NCBI GenBank assembly: GCA_947446885.1
Contig: CANFHZ010000011.1
Span: 1-39,281 of the forward strand
DNA: 39,281 bases
Source of the DNA: Comamonadaceae bacterium
GTDB taxonomy: Bacteria; Pseudomonadota; Gammaproteobacteria; Burkholderiales; Burkholderiaceae_C
Reading direction: 5' to 3'
Numbering within the stretch: the stretch's first letter is position 1; each line of letters opens with the position of its first letter. The translations under genes and the position numbers were made by a program. Below the pieces are notes generated by a model. The model had not been told where the DNA came from. It did not search any database and saw only the letters and a list, made by a program, of their open reading frames with translations. Of the stretch, positions 29,807 through 38,402 are shown in pieces.

Positions 29807-30099
29807 AGATTGCGTTCCGCAAGCAAACGTGCTGCCTTCTTGAAACTGATGCCAAGCAGGTGCATGGCCAAATCCAGCGCGCCTCCGCCACCGCAATTGG
29901 CTCGGTCGTCCCAAAATTTTGGCCCTGTGCACAGAATTTCAAAGTCATTGCCCGACACAGAAGCATGCCAACGGGAAGACCGCGTGTTGAGCCGAGGCAC
30001 ATAAGACAGATCTTCCTTGGCATAGTCAGCCAGTGCTCTCAGCACCATGGCTGCATCAAGCGAGTGCCAACGGGCCAATTCAGAGTTATCAACAGGCAT
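29803..30099 (-). CDS. Small protein resembling the N-terminal zinc-finger/primase-like domain of DUF3991-type proteins
   Basis: WHASVSGNDFEILCTGPKFWDDRANCGGGGALDLAMHLLGISFKKAARLL; first gene of the recombinase operon. Confidence 0.6.
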   Translation of the reverse strand: MPVDNSELARWHSLDAAMVLRALADYAKEDLSYVPRLNTRSSRWHASVSGNDFEILCTGPKFWDDRANCGGGGALDLAMHLLGISFKKAARLLAERNL

Positions 30100-30201
30100 C
30101 GTCCTCCCCCAGACCCCCACCTGCTACTCGTCTCAAAGAGACGATGAATCCGAAGTCAGGAAGGCAGGAATACATGACTAAATATTACTAACAACTTCAT
30201 A

Positions 30202-30216
30202 CAGTCAGAACAGCTC
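30202..30216. other. Predicted right recombination junction of element (terminal inverted repeat + core)
   Basis: Plus strand CAGTCAGAA-CAGCTC; minus strand ...TATGT-GAGCTG-TTCTGACTG, where umuC homology stops after GAGCTG(T). Confidence 0.7.
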
Positions 30217-30251
30217 ACATAGAAGTTGTTGCCGTCCACCAATGCGTACAC
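30211..30251 (-). pseudogene. umuC: umuC 5' fragment downstream of umuD (host copy, truncated by the element)
   Basis: Minus GTG-initiated MYALVDGNNFYVSC immediately after the umuD stop with AGGAGA upstream. Confidence 0.9.
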
Positions 30252-30263
30252 AAGCGTCTCCTC

Positions 30264-30680
30264 TCAAACATTGAATTGCTTGATGGTGCTGGTGACTACG
30301 CCCCATATCTCAATCGTCTGCCCATCTTTCGGAGTGATGTCAGGGTAGGTGGGGTTGGCAGATTTGAGCTTGATGCGCCCGACGCGCTGGCTCAGAACCT
30401 TCACGGTGAAGTCTCCGTCCACGATGGCGACCACGATGTGGGTGTTGCGCGGTTTGATGGCGCGGTCCACCACCAGGATGTCCCCGTCAAAGATGCCGAC
30501 CTCAGTCATGGAGTGGCCGCTGGCACGAAGAAAATAGGTGGCTTGAGAGTGTTTGATCAGCAGCTGGGCCAGGTCGATGCGCTGTGCTCCCAGATCTTCG
30601 GCTGGCGAGGGAAAACCGGCTTGTACATGGCCGCGAATGAGTGATACCGTTAAGGGAATGTTGGAGGCAAGAACCGGGGC
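30264..30680 (-). CDS. umuD: UmuD-like S24 peptidase (no canonical start codon evident)
   Basis: Minus frame SFDAPVLASNIPLTVSLIRGHVQAGFPSPAEDLGAQRIDLAQLLIKHSQATYFLRASGHSMTEVGIFDGDILVVDRAI...; ORF track shows only the part from internal ATG 30509. Confidence 0.85.
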   Translation of the reverse strand, partial: APVLASNIPLTVSLIRGHVQAGFPSPAEDLGAQRIDLAQLLIKHSQATYFLRASGHSMTEVGIFDGDILVVDRAIKPRNTHIVVAIVDGDFTVKVLSQRVGRIKLKSANPTYPDITPKDGQTIEIWGVVTSTIKQFNV

Positions 30681-30697
30681 GTCGAAAGATTGAAAAT

Positions 30698-30713
30698 CTG
30701 TATATTAATACAG
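30698..30713. promoter_or_regulatory. LexA (SOS) box CTGTATATTAATACAG
   Basis: CTGT-N8-ACAG, 16-bp LexA-type operator directly upstream of umuD. Confidence 0.85.
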
Positions 30714-30998
30714 TATAGTCATCCAAGAGGAAGAAGTGCTGTGTGCAGCCAGTAGTAAGCACTCTAGGGACGGATAAATTTCCCAACGGTCTTTGTGGTG
30801 AAAAATCGGGCTTTAAAGATGCTTTTAATGATCAGCGCTGGCGTGCGGTCGTGGCATAGCCCTTTGTGTGGAGGGTGCGGGGCCGAGCTACTGCTACCTG
30901 AAAAGTGTGGACAAAATCTGAGCTAACGCGCTTACCGGGCGGAAGGAGCCTGTCAGAAATTTTGTGTGTGAGGCATACCATGTCACCAAGGAGCATGT

Positions 30999-32255
30999 AT
31001 GCCGAGCAATACAAGGAAGGCCGCTGCCGCACAGGCGTTGCCAACAATACCCAAAGAACTCATTGACCAGTTTGTCAATGGCCCCATGAGCGCGGAGGCG
31101 GTCAATGCCGCCTCCATGGCCTTCAAGAAGGCGCTGATTGAACGGGCCTTGGGCGCTGAACTCACCCATCACTTGGGTTATGCCCCTGGTGCTGACAAGC
31201 CAGTGGACGCCAGTAACCACCGCAATGGTGCGACGGGCAAGACCGTTCTGACCGAGGACGGCCCCCTGCGCATCGAAGTTCCTCGTGACCGTGCTGGCAG
31301 CTTTGAGCCTTTACTCATCCCCAAGCACGAACGCCGTTTCACCGGCTTTGACGACAAGATCGTGGCCATGTACGCACGTGGCATGACGATGCGCGAGATT
31401 CAGGGATTTTTGGCAGAGCAGTACGCCACGGAGGTCTCCCCGGAGTTCATCAGTTCGGTCACAGACGCGGTGATGTGCGAGGTGACAGCCTGGCAGGCAC
31501 GCCCCCTGGAGCCGATGTATCCGGTGGTCTTCTTTGACGCCTTGCGGGTGAAGATTCGTGAGGATGCGGTGGTACGCAACAAGGCCATCTATCTGGCCCT
31601 GGGCGTGCAGCCTGACGGTACGCGCGACATTCTGGGCCTTTGGATTAAGAACACCGAAGGCGCCAAGTTCTGGATGAAAGTCTTCAACGATCTCAAAACG
31701 CGCGGCGTCAACGACATTCTGATTGCCGTCACCGACGGCCTCAAGGGAATGCAGGAGGCACTGGGTGCGGTGTTCCCGGCCACCACGCTGCAAACCTGCA
31801 TCGTCCATCTGATGCGCAACAGCCTGGACTATGCGAGCTGGAAGGACCGAAAGGCGCTGGCGGCAGCCATCAAGCCCATTTACACAGCGGCCAGTGCCGA
31901 GGCAGCCGTGGGGCAATTGGATGCGTTTGAGGCGGGTCCATGGGGTGCCAAGTTCCCCACCGTAGCGGCAGCCTGGAGGCGCAACTGGGATAAGGTGATT
32001 CCGTTCTTCGCCTTGCCGGCACACATCCGGCGGGTGATCTACACCACCAATGCCATTGAGAGCGTCAATGCCAGGCTGCACAAGATTATCAAAACCCGGG
32101 GGCACTTCCCATCTGACGATGCGGCTTCAAAGTTGATTTGGCTGGCCCTGCGAAACATCACCACCGGTTGGGGGCGTGCCAGCAGAGACTGGAAAGAAGC
32201 GATGAACCAGTTCGCAATCCTCTACGAAGATCGCTTCACCAAAAAAGTCCTTTAA
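30999..32255 (+). CDS. IS256-family transposase
   Basis: Mutator-type transposase: VVFFDALRVKIREDAVVRNKAIYLALGV, AVTDGLKGMQEALGAVFPATTLQTCIVHLMRNS, YTTNAIESVNARL. Confidence 0.95.
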   Translation: MPSNTRKAAAAQALPTIPKELIDQFVNGPMSAEAVNAASMAFKKALIERALGAELTHHLGYAPGADKPVDASNHRNGATGKTVLTEDGPLRIEVPRDRAGSFEPLLIPKHERRFTGFDDKIVAMYARGMTMREIQGFLAEQYATEVSPEFISSVTDAVMCEVTAWQARPLEPMYPVVFFDALRVKIREDAVVRNKAIYLALGVQPDGTRDILGLWIKNTEGAKFWMKVFNDLKTRGVNDILIAVTDGLKGMQEALGAVFPATTLQTCIVHLMRNSLDYASWKDRKALAAAIKPIYTAASAEAAVGQLDAFEAGPWGAKFPTVAAAWRRNWDKVIPFFALPAHIRRVIYTTNAIESVNARLHKIIKTRGHFPSDDAASKLIWLALRNITTGWGRASRDWKEAMNQFAILYEDRFTKKVL

Positions 32256-32263
32256 GATGAAAT

Positions 32264-32291
32264 TTGCTTACCCAATACCGTGGGTAAGCAA
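32264..32291 (+). terminator. Hairpin downstream of the transposase
   Basis: TTGCTTACCC-AATACCGT-GGGTAAGCAA perfect 10-bp inverted repeat. Confidence 0.5.
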
Positions 32292-32494
32292 TCCCGCCTC
32301 ACACACAGAAATTCAGACACTCCCGGCGGAAGCTGCCTGTCAGCATTCGACGATGCTATTCAGCAGCTTGAAATTTCTCGCCCTAGACCGCTGGATCCAC
32401 GTCACGAATATTTCCCGAAATTGCAGGGGGAATTGTGTGAATGAATCAGCAGCTCAAGCAGTGCCCTGAACCGAGCGCACACGGCGGGGTCTGA

Positions 32495-32818
32495 TCAGCG
32501 GCAATGGTTTGATGAATTTTCGATGCCAAGATGGTCAATGACTACTGGCGGACGGTTCGGGAATTGTGCTACTAATTCAAGCTTTCCGCCCATACCTTCC
32601 ACATAGTGCCTTAACGTCGAGAGCAGCATGTCGCTGCGCTTCTCCAATCGCGAAATGGTGTCCTGTCCAACCCCAAGGGTTGAAGCCAAATCCTCTTGCG
32701 TTTGCTCTGCCGCTTTGCGAAGGTCTTTAAGCGTGGTTAATTCCATGGCCCGCCCCTCAATCCGTTCGCGACGCTGAGTTGGCATGTTTGCTAGGAGGTT
32801 ATCAAGTTTCCTTGCCAT
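32495..32818 (-). CDS. XRE-family antitoxin (HigA-like)
   Basis: MARKLDNLLANMPTQRRERIEGRAMELTTLKDLRKAAEQTQEDLASTLGVGQDTISRLEKRSD. Confidence 0.85.
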   Translation of the reverse strand: MARKLDNLLANMPTQRRERIEGRAMELTTLKDLRKAAEQTQEDLASTLGVGQDTISRLEKRSDMLLSTLRHYVEGMGGKLELVAQFPNRPPVVIDHLGIENSSNHCR

Positions 32819-33191
32819 TTGATGGTTCCTTTTCGGTTGCATAGCCTAGGGTCATGACGTGTTCGCTGTATCGGTTGTCTGCTTTATCTATCAAACGCTT
32901 ATAAAACCGCTTTTGATTGGCACCGCCTTTGTCCCCGCCGACGAGCAAAACCGCCTGTCGCTGTGGATCAAATGCAAACGCTATGCGCCACACCTCACCC
33001 CTCCAGTTAAATCGCATCTCCTTCATGTTTGAGTGCGAACTACCTTTGAGCGTATCTACTGTGGGGCGACCTAAATTGGGGCCGAACTCTGCCAACAACT
33101 TTGCATGAGCAAACAATTCATCTTGCAATTCTTCGCTTAACGCCGCCACTTCTTCCACAAAGTCATCGTGAAGAAGTACGTCCCATTTCAT
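32802..33191 (-). CDS. RelE/HigB-type toxin (Gp49-like)
   Basis: MKWDVLLHDDFVEEVAALSEELQDELFAHAKLLAEFGPNLGRPTVDTLKGSSHSNMKEMRF...WRIAFAFDPQRQAVLLVGGDKGG; toxin-first order. Confidence 0.88.
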   Translation of the reverse strand: MKWDVLLHDDFVEEVAALSEELQDELFAHAKLLAEFGPNLGRPTVDTLKGSSHSNMKEMRFNWRGEVWRIAFAFDPQRQAVLLVGGDKGGANQKRFYKRLIDKADNRYSEHVMTLGYATEKEPSNGKET

Positions 33192-33473
33192 AGATCAAAT
33201 TATGACTTTAAATCCATATGGAGTCAACTTCATAAATTACAAATGATTGCATGCACTTGCTAAAAATCTGCGCGGAGTCCGCGTCACTGGGAAAAAGACG
33301 CAGCATCCAGGCGGGCAAAAAATTTCTCGGAAGAAGCTCCGAAATTTGCCGTTACTTGAATTTTTTGAGTTGGAAAGCGAGGCTGAGATCGCCTCGTTTC
33401 AGACAGGACAGAAACCCGAAATTAGCCCCAGAAGGGGTCAACCCTTGTAAGTCGTTGATTTTAAAGGGAAATT

Positions 33474-33550
33474 TGGGGTGGCTGATGGGGCTCGAACCCA
33501 CGACAACAGGAATCACAATCCTGGACTCTACCAACTGAGCTACAGCCACC
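33474..33550 (-). tRNA. tRNA-His (anticodon GTG), CCA encoded
   Basis: Minus GGTGGCTGTAGCTCAGTTGGTAGAGTCCAGGATTGTGATTCCTGTTGTCGTGGGTTCGAGCCCCATCAGCCACCCCA; G-1:C73 pair. Confidence 0.95.
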
Positions 33551-33595
33551 GCAGAGCATCGATTATAGGCAATAGGATTACCGTGATACGGTCGG

Positions 33596-35527
33596 TTAGC
33601 CGGCTTCGGCGAGCGGGGCCGGTTTGGCCTGGGGTTTGGGGGCCGTGATCTGCACCTTGTATCGTGCCTTGAGCAGCTGGTAATAGGCGTCGGCCTCCGC
33701 GCTTCCCAACCATTGGGCGAATTGGGCACGGTGCTGCTTATCCGCGTTGGCGTCCACTGCTTTACGCGGTAGAACCTGCGAGATGCGGGCAATCACATAG
33801 CCCTGCGCAGCCGTATCAATGCCCACCCAGTTCGGCAGGCTCGCGGTGTCGGCACGCAGCACGGCATCCAGCACAAGGCTGCTGACATTGGGAGCAGAGT
33901 CACGGGAAATCACAACGGCATCCGGGAGTTTGGACGGCGTCAATTGCGCCTTCCAGCTTGCCAGGTCAGCCTGAGCGGCCTTTTTAGCCAGTGCCGTGGC
34001 TTGCTCACCGGCCAGTTTGTCGCGAACTTGGTTGCGCACCTCGTCTAGGGACAACGCGCGCACCGGTACGTGGCGGGTTACACGGGCTGCCATCAAGGTA
34101 TTCGGGGCGACCTCAATGGCTTCGGTATTCTGCTTTTTAGCAATCGAATCGGGGTTGAATACGGCATCCAGCACGCGGGGCTGGAACAAGGCACCCGGCA
34201 ACTTGGCGGGCGGACTACGCAACACGCCGCTGGCTTGCTTGATCTCGAGTTTCAGCTTGTCTGCAACCGGTTTGAGGCTGTCGCCTTGTTCGTACACCGT
34301 ATTCGTAAATACTTCGGCCACTTCGGCAAATTTGCGCTGTGCCTGCTGATTTTTGTACTCGGCCTCGAGTTTCTCCCGCACGCTGTCGAAACTGGCTTGC
34401 TTGGCTTCTTTGACATCAACGAGCTTGATGATGTGGTACCCGAAATCGGACTCCACGACCTCGCTGATCTCGCCTTTTTTGAGTGCGAAAGCCGCCTCTT
34501 CAAACGGCTTGACCATGGCGCCCCTGGCAAAGTAACCGAGGTCGCCGCCTTTGTCCGCAGAGCCGCCGTCCTGCGAGTTCTTACGGGCGAGTTCCGCAAA
34601 ACTGTCGGGCTTGGCGCGCAGTTTGGCCAGAAGCGCCTGGGCTGCGGCCTTGGCCTTATCCCGGGCATCAGCAGGCCCGTCTTTGGCGGCGGCAATCAGG
34701 ATGTGGCTGGCTCTGCGCTCCTCTTTGGCAGCCAGGCGCTGGGCATTTTGTTCGTAATAGGTCTTCAGATCGGCTTCGTTGACCGTCAGAGAATTTTTCA
34801 CTGCATCCAGGTTCAAAACCACGTACTCCACATCAGCCGATTCCGGGGACAGGAACTGGCTTTTGTTGCTGTCGTAATACGCCTGGATTTCGGTATCGGT
34901 CGGTTTGACTTTCGCAAGGTAATCCGCCGGTTTGTAGTACACCAACTGCACCTCACGCCGCTGAAAAAACGCATTCAATGCGGAATCTGCCACGGTCTTG
35001 GTCGCAAAAGCACTACGTCCTACGGCCTGCTCGTTTTGGCGAAGCAGCAATTCATCGCGCACGCGGGCATCAAACTGGGCGGGTTCCATTCCATTGCTTT
35101 TCAGCAATTGCTTGTATGCCTCTACATTCAGGGATCCGTCGGCACGGCGCATCGCAGCTATTGCGGGTATGGACTCAATCTCTTTGGCCAAGCGGGCGTC
35201 GGTAACAACCCGTACCGCGTCTTTACCTGCCTCTTGCCACACTTTTTCACGCACCAGACGCTCCAAGGTTGCGTAGCGGGCTTCCGGAGAGTCCAACAAC
35301 TTCGGATCCGCATTGGGCATGGCCGCACGGATGCGCTTCACTTCCTCTTGCTGGGCCGCATCCCATTCAGCTTGGGAGATGCTATGGCTCCCTACCTTGG
35401 CCACCGCATCTGCACTGGCCTGAAAACCCCGGTAGCCCTGAACGCCACTGAACACAAATCCCACAATGATCAAGCCGTACATCGGCACCATGATGAGTTT
35501 GGAATACTTGCGAATCGAATCAAACAT
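33596..35527 (-). CDS. ppiD: SurA-N/PpiD-type peptidylprolyl isomerase
   Basis: [32 protein letters not shown]; parvulin domain [10 protein letters not shown]...[28 protein letters not shown]. Confidence 0.9.
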   Translation of the reverse strand: MFDSIRKYSKLIMVPMYGLIIVGFVFSGVQGYRGFQASADAVAKVGSHSISQAEWDAAQQEEVKRIRAAMPNADPKLLDSPEARYATLERLVREKVWQEAGKDAVRVVTDARLAKEIESIPAIAAMRRADGSLNVEAYKQLLKSNGMEPAQFDARVRDELLLRQNEQAVGRSAFATKTVADSALNAFFQRREVQLVYYKPADYLAKVKPTDTEIQAYYDSNKSQFLSPESADVEYVVLNLDAVKNSLTVNEADLKTYYEQNAQRLAAKEERRASHILIAAAKDGPADARDKAKAAAQALLAKLRAKPDSFAELARKNSQDGGSADKGGDLGYFARGAMVKPFEEAAFALKKGEISEVVESDFGYHIIKLVDVKEAKQASFDSVREKLEAEYKNQQAQRKFAEVAEVFTNTVYEQGDSLKPVADKLKLEIKQASGVLRSPPAKLPGALFQPRVLDAVFNPDSIAKKQNTEAIEVAPNTLMAARVTRHVPVRALSLDEVRNQVRDKLAGEQATALAKKAAQADLASWKAQLTPSKLPDAVVISRDSAPNVSSLVLDAVLRADTASLPNWVGIDTAAQGYVIARISQVLPRKAVDANADKQHRAQFAQWLGSAEADAYYQLLKARYKVQITAPKPQAKPAPLAEAG

Positions 35528-35587
35528 GCGGAACAACTCCAGGGGAAACAAAAAAAGGCGAACCATTGTTCGCCTTCGATCGTGGGA

Positions 35588-35663
35588 TGGTGGGTGATGA
35601 CGGGCTCGAACCGCCGACCTACGCCGTGTAAAGGCGCCGCTCTACCAACTGAGCTAATCACCC
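35588..35663 (-). tRNA. tRNA-Val (anticodon TAC), CCA encoded
   Basis: Minus GGGTGATTAGCTCAGTTGGTAGAGCGGCGCCTTTACACGGCGTAGGTCGGCGGTTCGAGCCCGTCATCACCCACCA. Confidence 0.95.
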
Positions 35664-35800
35664 CACCTGAAACAAACTTGCCCTAGCACCGCCGCGTAGC
35701 GACGGATGCAAGCGATATCGCAGAACTTTACCAGTTTTGATTTTACGTGCACCCCGCGAGCAGCGCCCTCGCCCGCAAGGGGAGCCAATAAGGGCAGCCT

Positions 35801-36376
35801 TCACAGTCCGCGTGAACGAATCTCCGGCAAGGCCTTCTGCAGGTAGTACACCATCGACCACACGGTCAATACCGCAGCGAGCCAAATCAACCAGACACCC
35901 CACACATGGGTGTCTACCAGACCGAACACCGGGCCGTCGAACAGCAAAAATCCGATGGCGACCATCTGCGCGGTGGTTTTGAGTTTGCCGATGCGGTGCA
36001 CGGCCACGCTTCGCGACGCCCCGATCTGGGCCATCCATTCGCGCAGAGCCGAGATGGCAATTTCACGGCCAATGATGATCAAGGCCACAAAGGCGTCCAT
36101 GCGCTGCAGGTGGACCAGCACCAGCACACAAGCGCAAACCAGAAATTTATCGGCCACCGGGTCCAGAAAAGCGCCAAAGTTGGAAGTCTGATTGAGCTTG
36201 CGTGCCAGGTATCCATCCAACCAATCGGTGAGCGCGAAAACCACGAACATGCTGGTAGCCCACAGGTTTTTTTCCGGCACCGACATCACGTCCACGGGCA
36301 AATAAAAAACTCCGACGATCAGCGGGAGCGCGCAAATCCGCGTCCAAGTCAACAGTGTGGGCAGTGTCCAGAACAT
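35801..36376 (-). CDS. pgsA: CDP-diacylglycerol-glycerol-3-phosphate 3-phosphatidyltransferase
   Basis: CDP-alcohol phosphotransferase motif DWLDGYLARKLNQTSNFGAFLDPVADK. Confidence 0.92.
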   Translation of the reverse strand: MFWTLPTLLTWTRICALPLIVGVFYLPVDVMSVPEKNLWATSMFVVFALTDWLDGYLARKLNQTSNFGAFLDPVADKFLVCACVLVLVHLQRMDAFVALIIIGREIAISALREWMAQIGASRSVAVHRIGKLKTTAQMVAIGFLLFDGPVFGLVDTHVWGVWLIWLAAVLTVWSMVYYLQKALPEIRSRGL

Positions 36377-36394
36377 CGGGCCATTGTGGCACGC

Positions 36395-38365
36395 CTAATG
36401 CAGCGCACGGTAGATTTCATCGGCAAGCTCACGCGATATACCCTCCACGCTGGCCAAATCCTGCGCACTGGCCTGGGCGACGCCACGCACTCCACCGAAA
36501 CGCTGCAACAACCGGGCGCGGCGCTTGGGGCCGATACCTGCGATGGACTCCAGCTCACCCCCACCCATCCGCACTTTGGCGCGTTTCTGGCGCATGCCCG
36601 TGATCGCAAAACGGTGGGCTTCATCGCGGATCTGCGCCACCAGCATCAAGGCGGCGGAGTCGGGCGGCAATGCCACTTTGCTGCGGCCGTCCGCAAACAC
36701 CAGCTCTTCCAGCCCCACTTTGCGGCCCTCGCCTTTTTCGACACCAACGATGAGTCCCAGGTCCAGCCCGAGGCTCTCAAAAACCTCGCGCGCCATCGAC
36801 ACCTGGCCCCGCCCGCCGTCAACCAGCACAAGATCGGGCATACGGGCGGCGGGCGGCGGCGTCTCGCCCTGCACGCGTGCCTGGGCTTGGGCCTGGGCGA
36901 CCTTGCCGTAGCGGCGGGTCAGCACCTGGCGCATGGCGGCGTAGTCGTCGCCAGGGGTGATGCCCTCGATGTTGTAGCGTCGGTACTGGGCGCTTTGCAT
37001 GCTGTGTCCCGAAAAAACGACGCATGAGGCCTGCGTCGCCTCGCCCGCCGTGTGCGAAATATCGAAGCACTCAATTCGGAGGTCTTCCAGAACCTCCACC
37101 GCCAGATCCAGTGCCTGCACCAGGGCCCGGGTGCGCGCCTGTTGGGAGCCTTCCTCGGACAAGAGGCGGGCGAGTTGCAAAGCGGCATTGGTCTGCGCCA
37201 TATCCAACCAGGCGCGGCGCTGCTCACGCGGCTGGTGCACCGCAGTGACCCGGATGCCGTGCTGCTCCGACAAGGCTTCCAGCAAGCCCTTGTCCACCGG
37301 TTCGCTGATGACCAGCACACCCGGCATGGGAATGCCGATGTAATGTTGCGCGAGGAAAGCCTCCAATACCCGCTGCTCCAGGCTGCGCGGCGTGGCAGCG
37401 TCGCTGGAAGCGTCCTCGTCCACGCTGGCTGCCGCCTCCAGCTGGGCCGGAAAATAGGGCCGGTCGCCCAGGTGCCGACCACCCCGCACCATCGCCAGAT
37501 TCACACAGGCGCGGCCGCCCTGCACCTTCACGGCCAGGATGTCAACGTCGCGGTCGGAGACGTTGTCCACCGACTGCTGGTGCAGCACACTGGACAACGC
37601 AGCCACCTGGTTGCGCAATTCAGCCGCCTGCTCAAACTCCAATCGTTCGGCATGCGCCATCATGCGCGCCTCCAGATCGCGCAAAACATCCTGCGCGTCG
37701 CCCTGCAAAAAGCGCTGGGCATTGGCAACGTCCAGGGCGTAATCCACCGGGCTGATATGCCCCACACACGGGCCGGAGCAGCGCTTGATCTGGTAGAGCA
37801 AACAGGGACGGGTGCGGTTGGAAAACACCGAGTCTTCGCAGGTGCGCAGGCGGAATACCTTTTGCATCAACAGCACCGCTTCTTTGACGGCCCAGGCGCT
37901 GGGATAGGGGCCGAAGTAGTGGTGCTTTTTCTCGACCCCGCCACGGTAGTACGCCACGCGCGAAAAATGCAGGGGCTGTGCGCCCTGCCCGCCCGCCGGC
38001 CGGGGAGCATCTGCGGGTGGCAGGGCGGCTGTCATCTTCAAATAGGGATAACTCTTGTCGTCGCGAAACAGGATGTTGTACTTGGGCTGCAGGGTTTTGA
38101 TCAGGTTGTTTTCCAGCAGCAGAGCCTCAGCCTCCGAGCGCACCACGGTGGTCTCCATGCGCACAATCTTGCCCACCATGTGGCCGATGCGGGTGCCGCC
38201 GTGGTTTTTCTGGAAGTAGCTGGAAACCCGCTTTTTCAGGCTGTTGGCCTTGCCGACGTACAAGAGCGCTCCATCGGCGTCGAAGTAGCGGTACACACCC
38301 GGCAGGTTGGGCAGGCTGGCCACTTCGTGCAGCAAAGCGGGGCTGTGGGGGCTGTCGTCCGGCAT
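36395..38365 (-). CDS. uvrC: Excinuclease ABC subunit C
   Basis: [37 protein letters not shown] and HhH motifs; [12 protein letters not shown]. Confidence 0.95.
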   Translation of the reverse strand: MPDDSPHSPALLHEVASLPNLPGVYRYFDADGALLYVGKANSLKKRVSSYFQKNHGGTRIGHMVGKIVRMETTVVRSEAEALLLENNLIKTLQPKYNILFRDDKSYPYLKMTAALPPADAPRPAGGQGAQPLHFSRVAYYRGGVEKKHHYFGPYPSAWAVKEAVLLMQKVFRLRTCEDSVFSNRTRPCLLYQIKRCSGPCVGHISPVDYALDVANAQRFLQGDAQDVLRDLEARMMAHAERLEFEQAAELRNQVAALSSVLHQQSVDNVSDRDVDILAVKVQGGRACVNLAMVRGGRHLGDRPYFPAQLEAAASVDEDASSDAATPRSLEQRVLEAFLAQHYIGIPMPGVLVISEPVDKGLLEALSEQHGIRVTAVHQPREQRRAWLDMAQTNAALQLARLLSEEGSQQARTRALVQALDLAVEVLEDLRIECFDISHTAGEATQASCVVFSGHSMQSAQYRRYNIEGITPGDDYAAMRQVLTRRYGKVAQAQAQARVQGETPPPAARMPDLVLVDGGRGQVSMAREVFESLGLDLGLIVGVEKGEGRKVGLEELVFADGRSKVALPPDSAALMLVAQIRDEAHRFAITGMRQKRAKVRMGGGELESIAGIGPKRRARLLQRFGGVRGVAQASAQDLASVEGISRELADEIYRALH

Positions 38366-38402
38366 GGGCGTATTGTGCAGGGCAGCGCCGACAATCGCGC
38401 CC

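Larger units (their letters stand above)
17557..30210. mobile_element. Approx. 12.65-kb site-specific element inserted in umuC (tyrosine-recombinase trio element with metal/sulfur cargo)
   Basis: umuC halves at both ends, shared GAGYTG core, imperfect inverted repeats, recombinase operon at one end, accessory cargo. Confidence 0.8.
30946..32324 (+). mobile_element. IS256-family insertion sequence (about 1379 bp)
   Basis: 29-bp terminal inverted repeats (GAGCCTGTCAGAAATTTTGTGTGTGAGGC / GGGAGTGTCTGAATTTCTGTGTGTGAGGC) and 8-bp TSD GGCGGAAG at 30938-30945 and 32325-32332. Confidence 0.9.

Noticed and set aside
30502-30786. 94-aa minus ORF in the umuD region
   Set aside because: Wrong frame relative to clear UmuD homology; random-looking sequence.
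33247-33538. Short plus ORFs between the TA pair and tRNA-His
   Set aside because: Two overlapping frames, one running into the tRNA; no homology or start-site support.
33474-33550. tRNA-His as attachment site for the whole accessory region
   Set aside because: No duplicated tRNA 3' end was found elsewhere in the window; the element ends are better explained by the umuC site.
34070-35686. 538-aa plus-strand ORF
   Set aside because: Antisense shadow of the ppiD-like gene and running across tRNA-Val.
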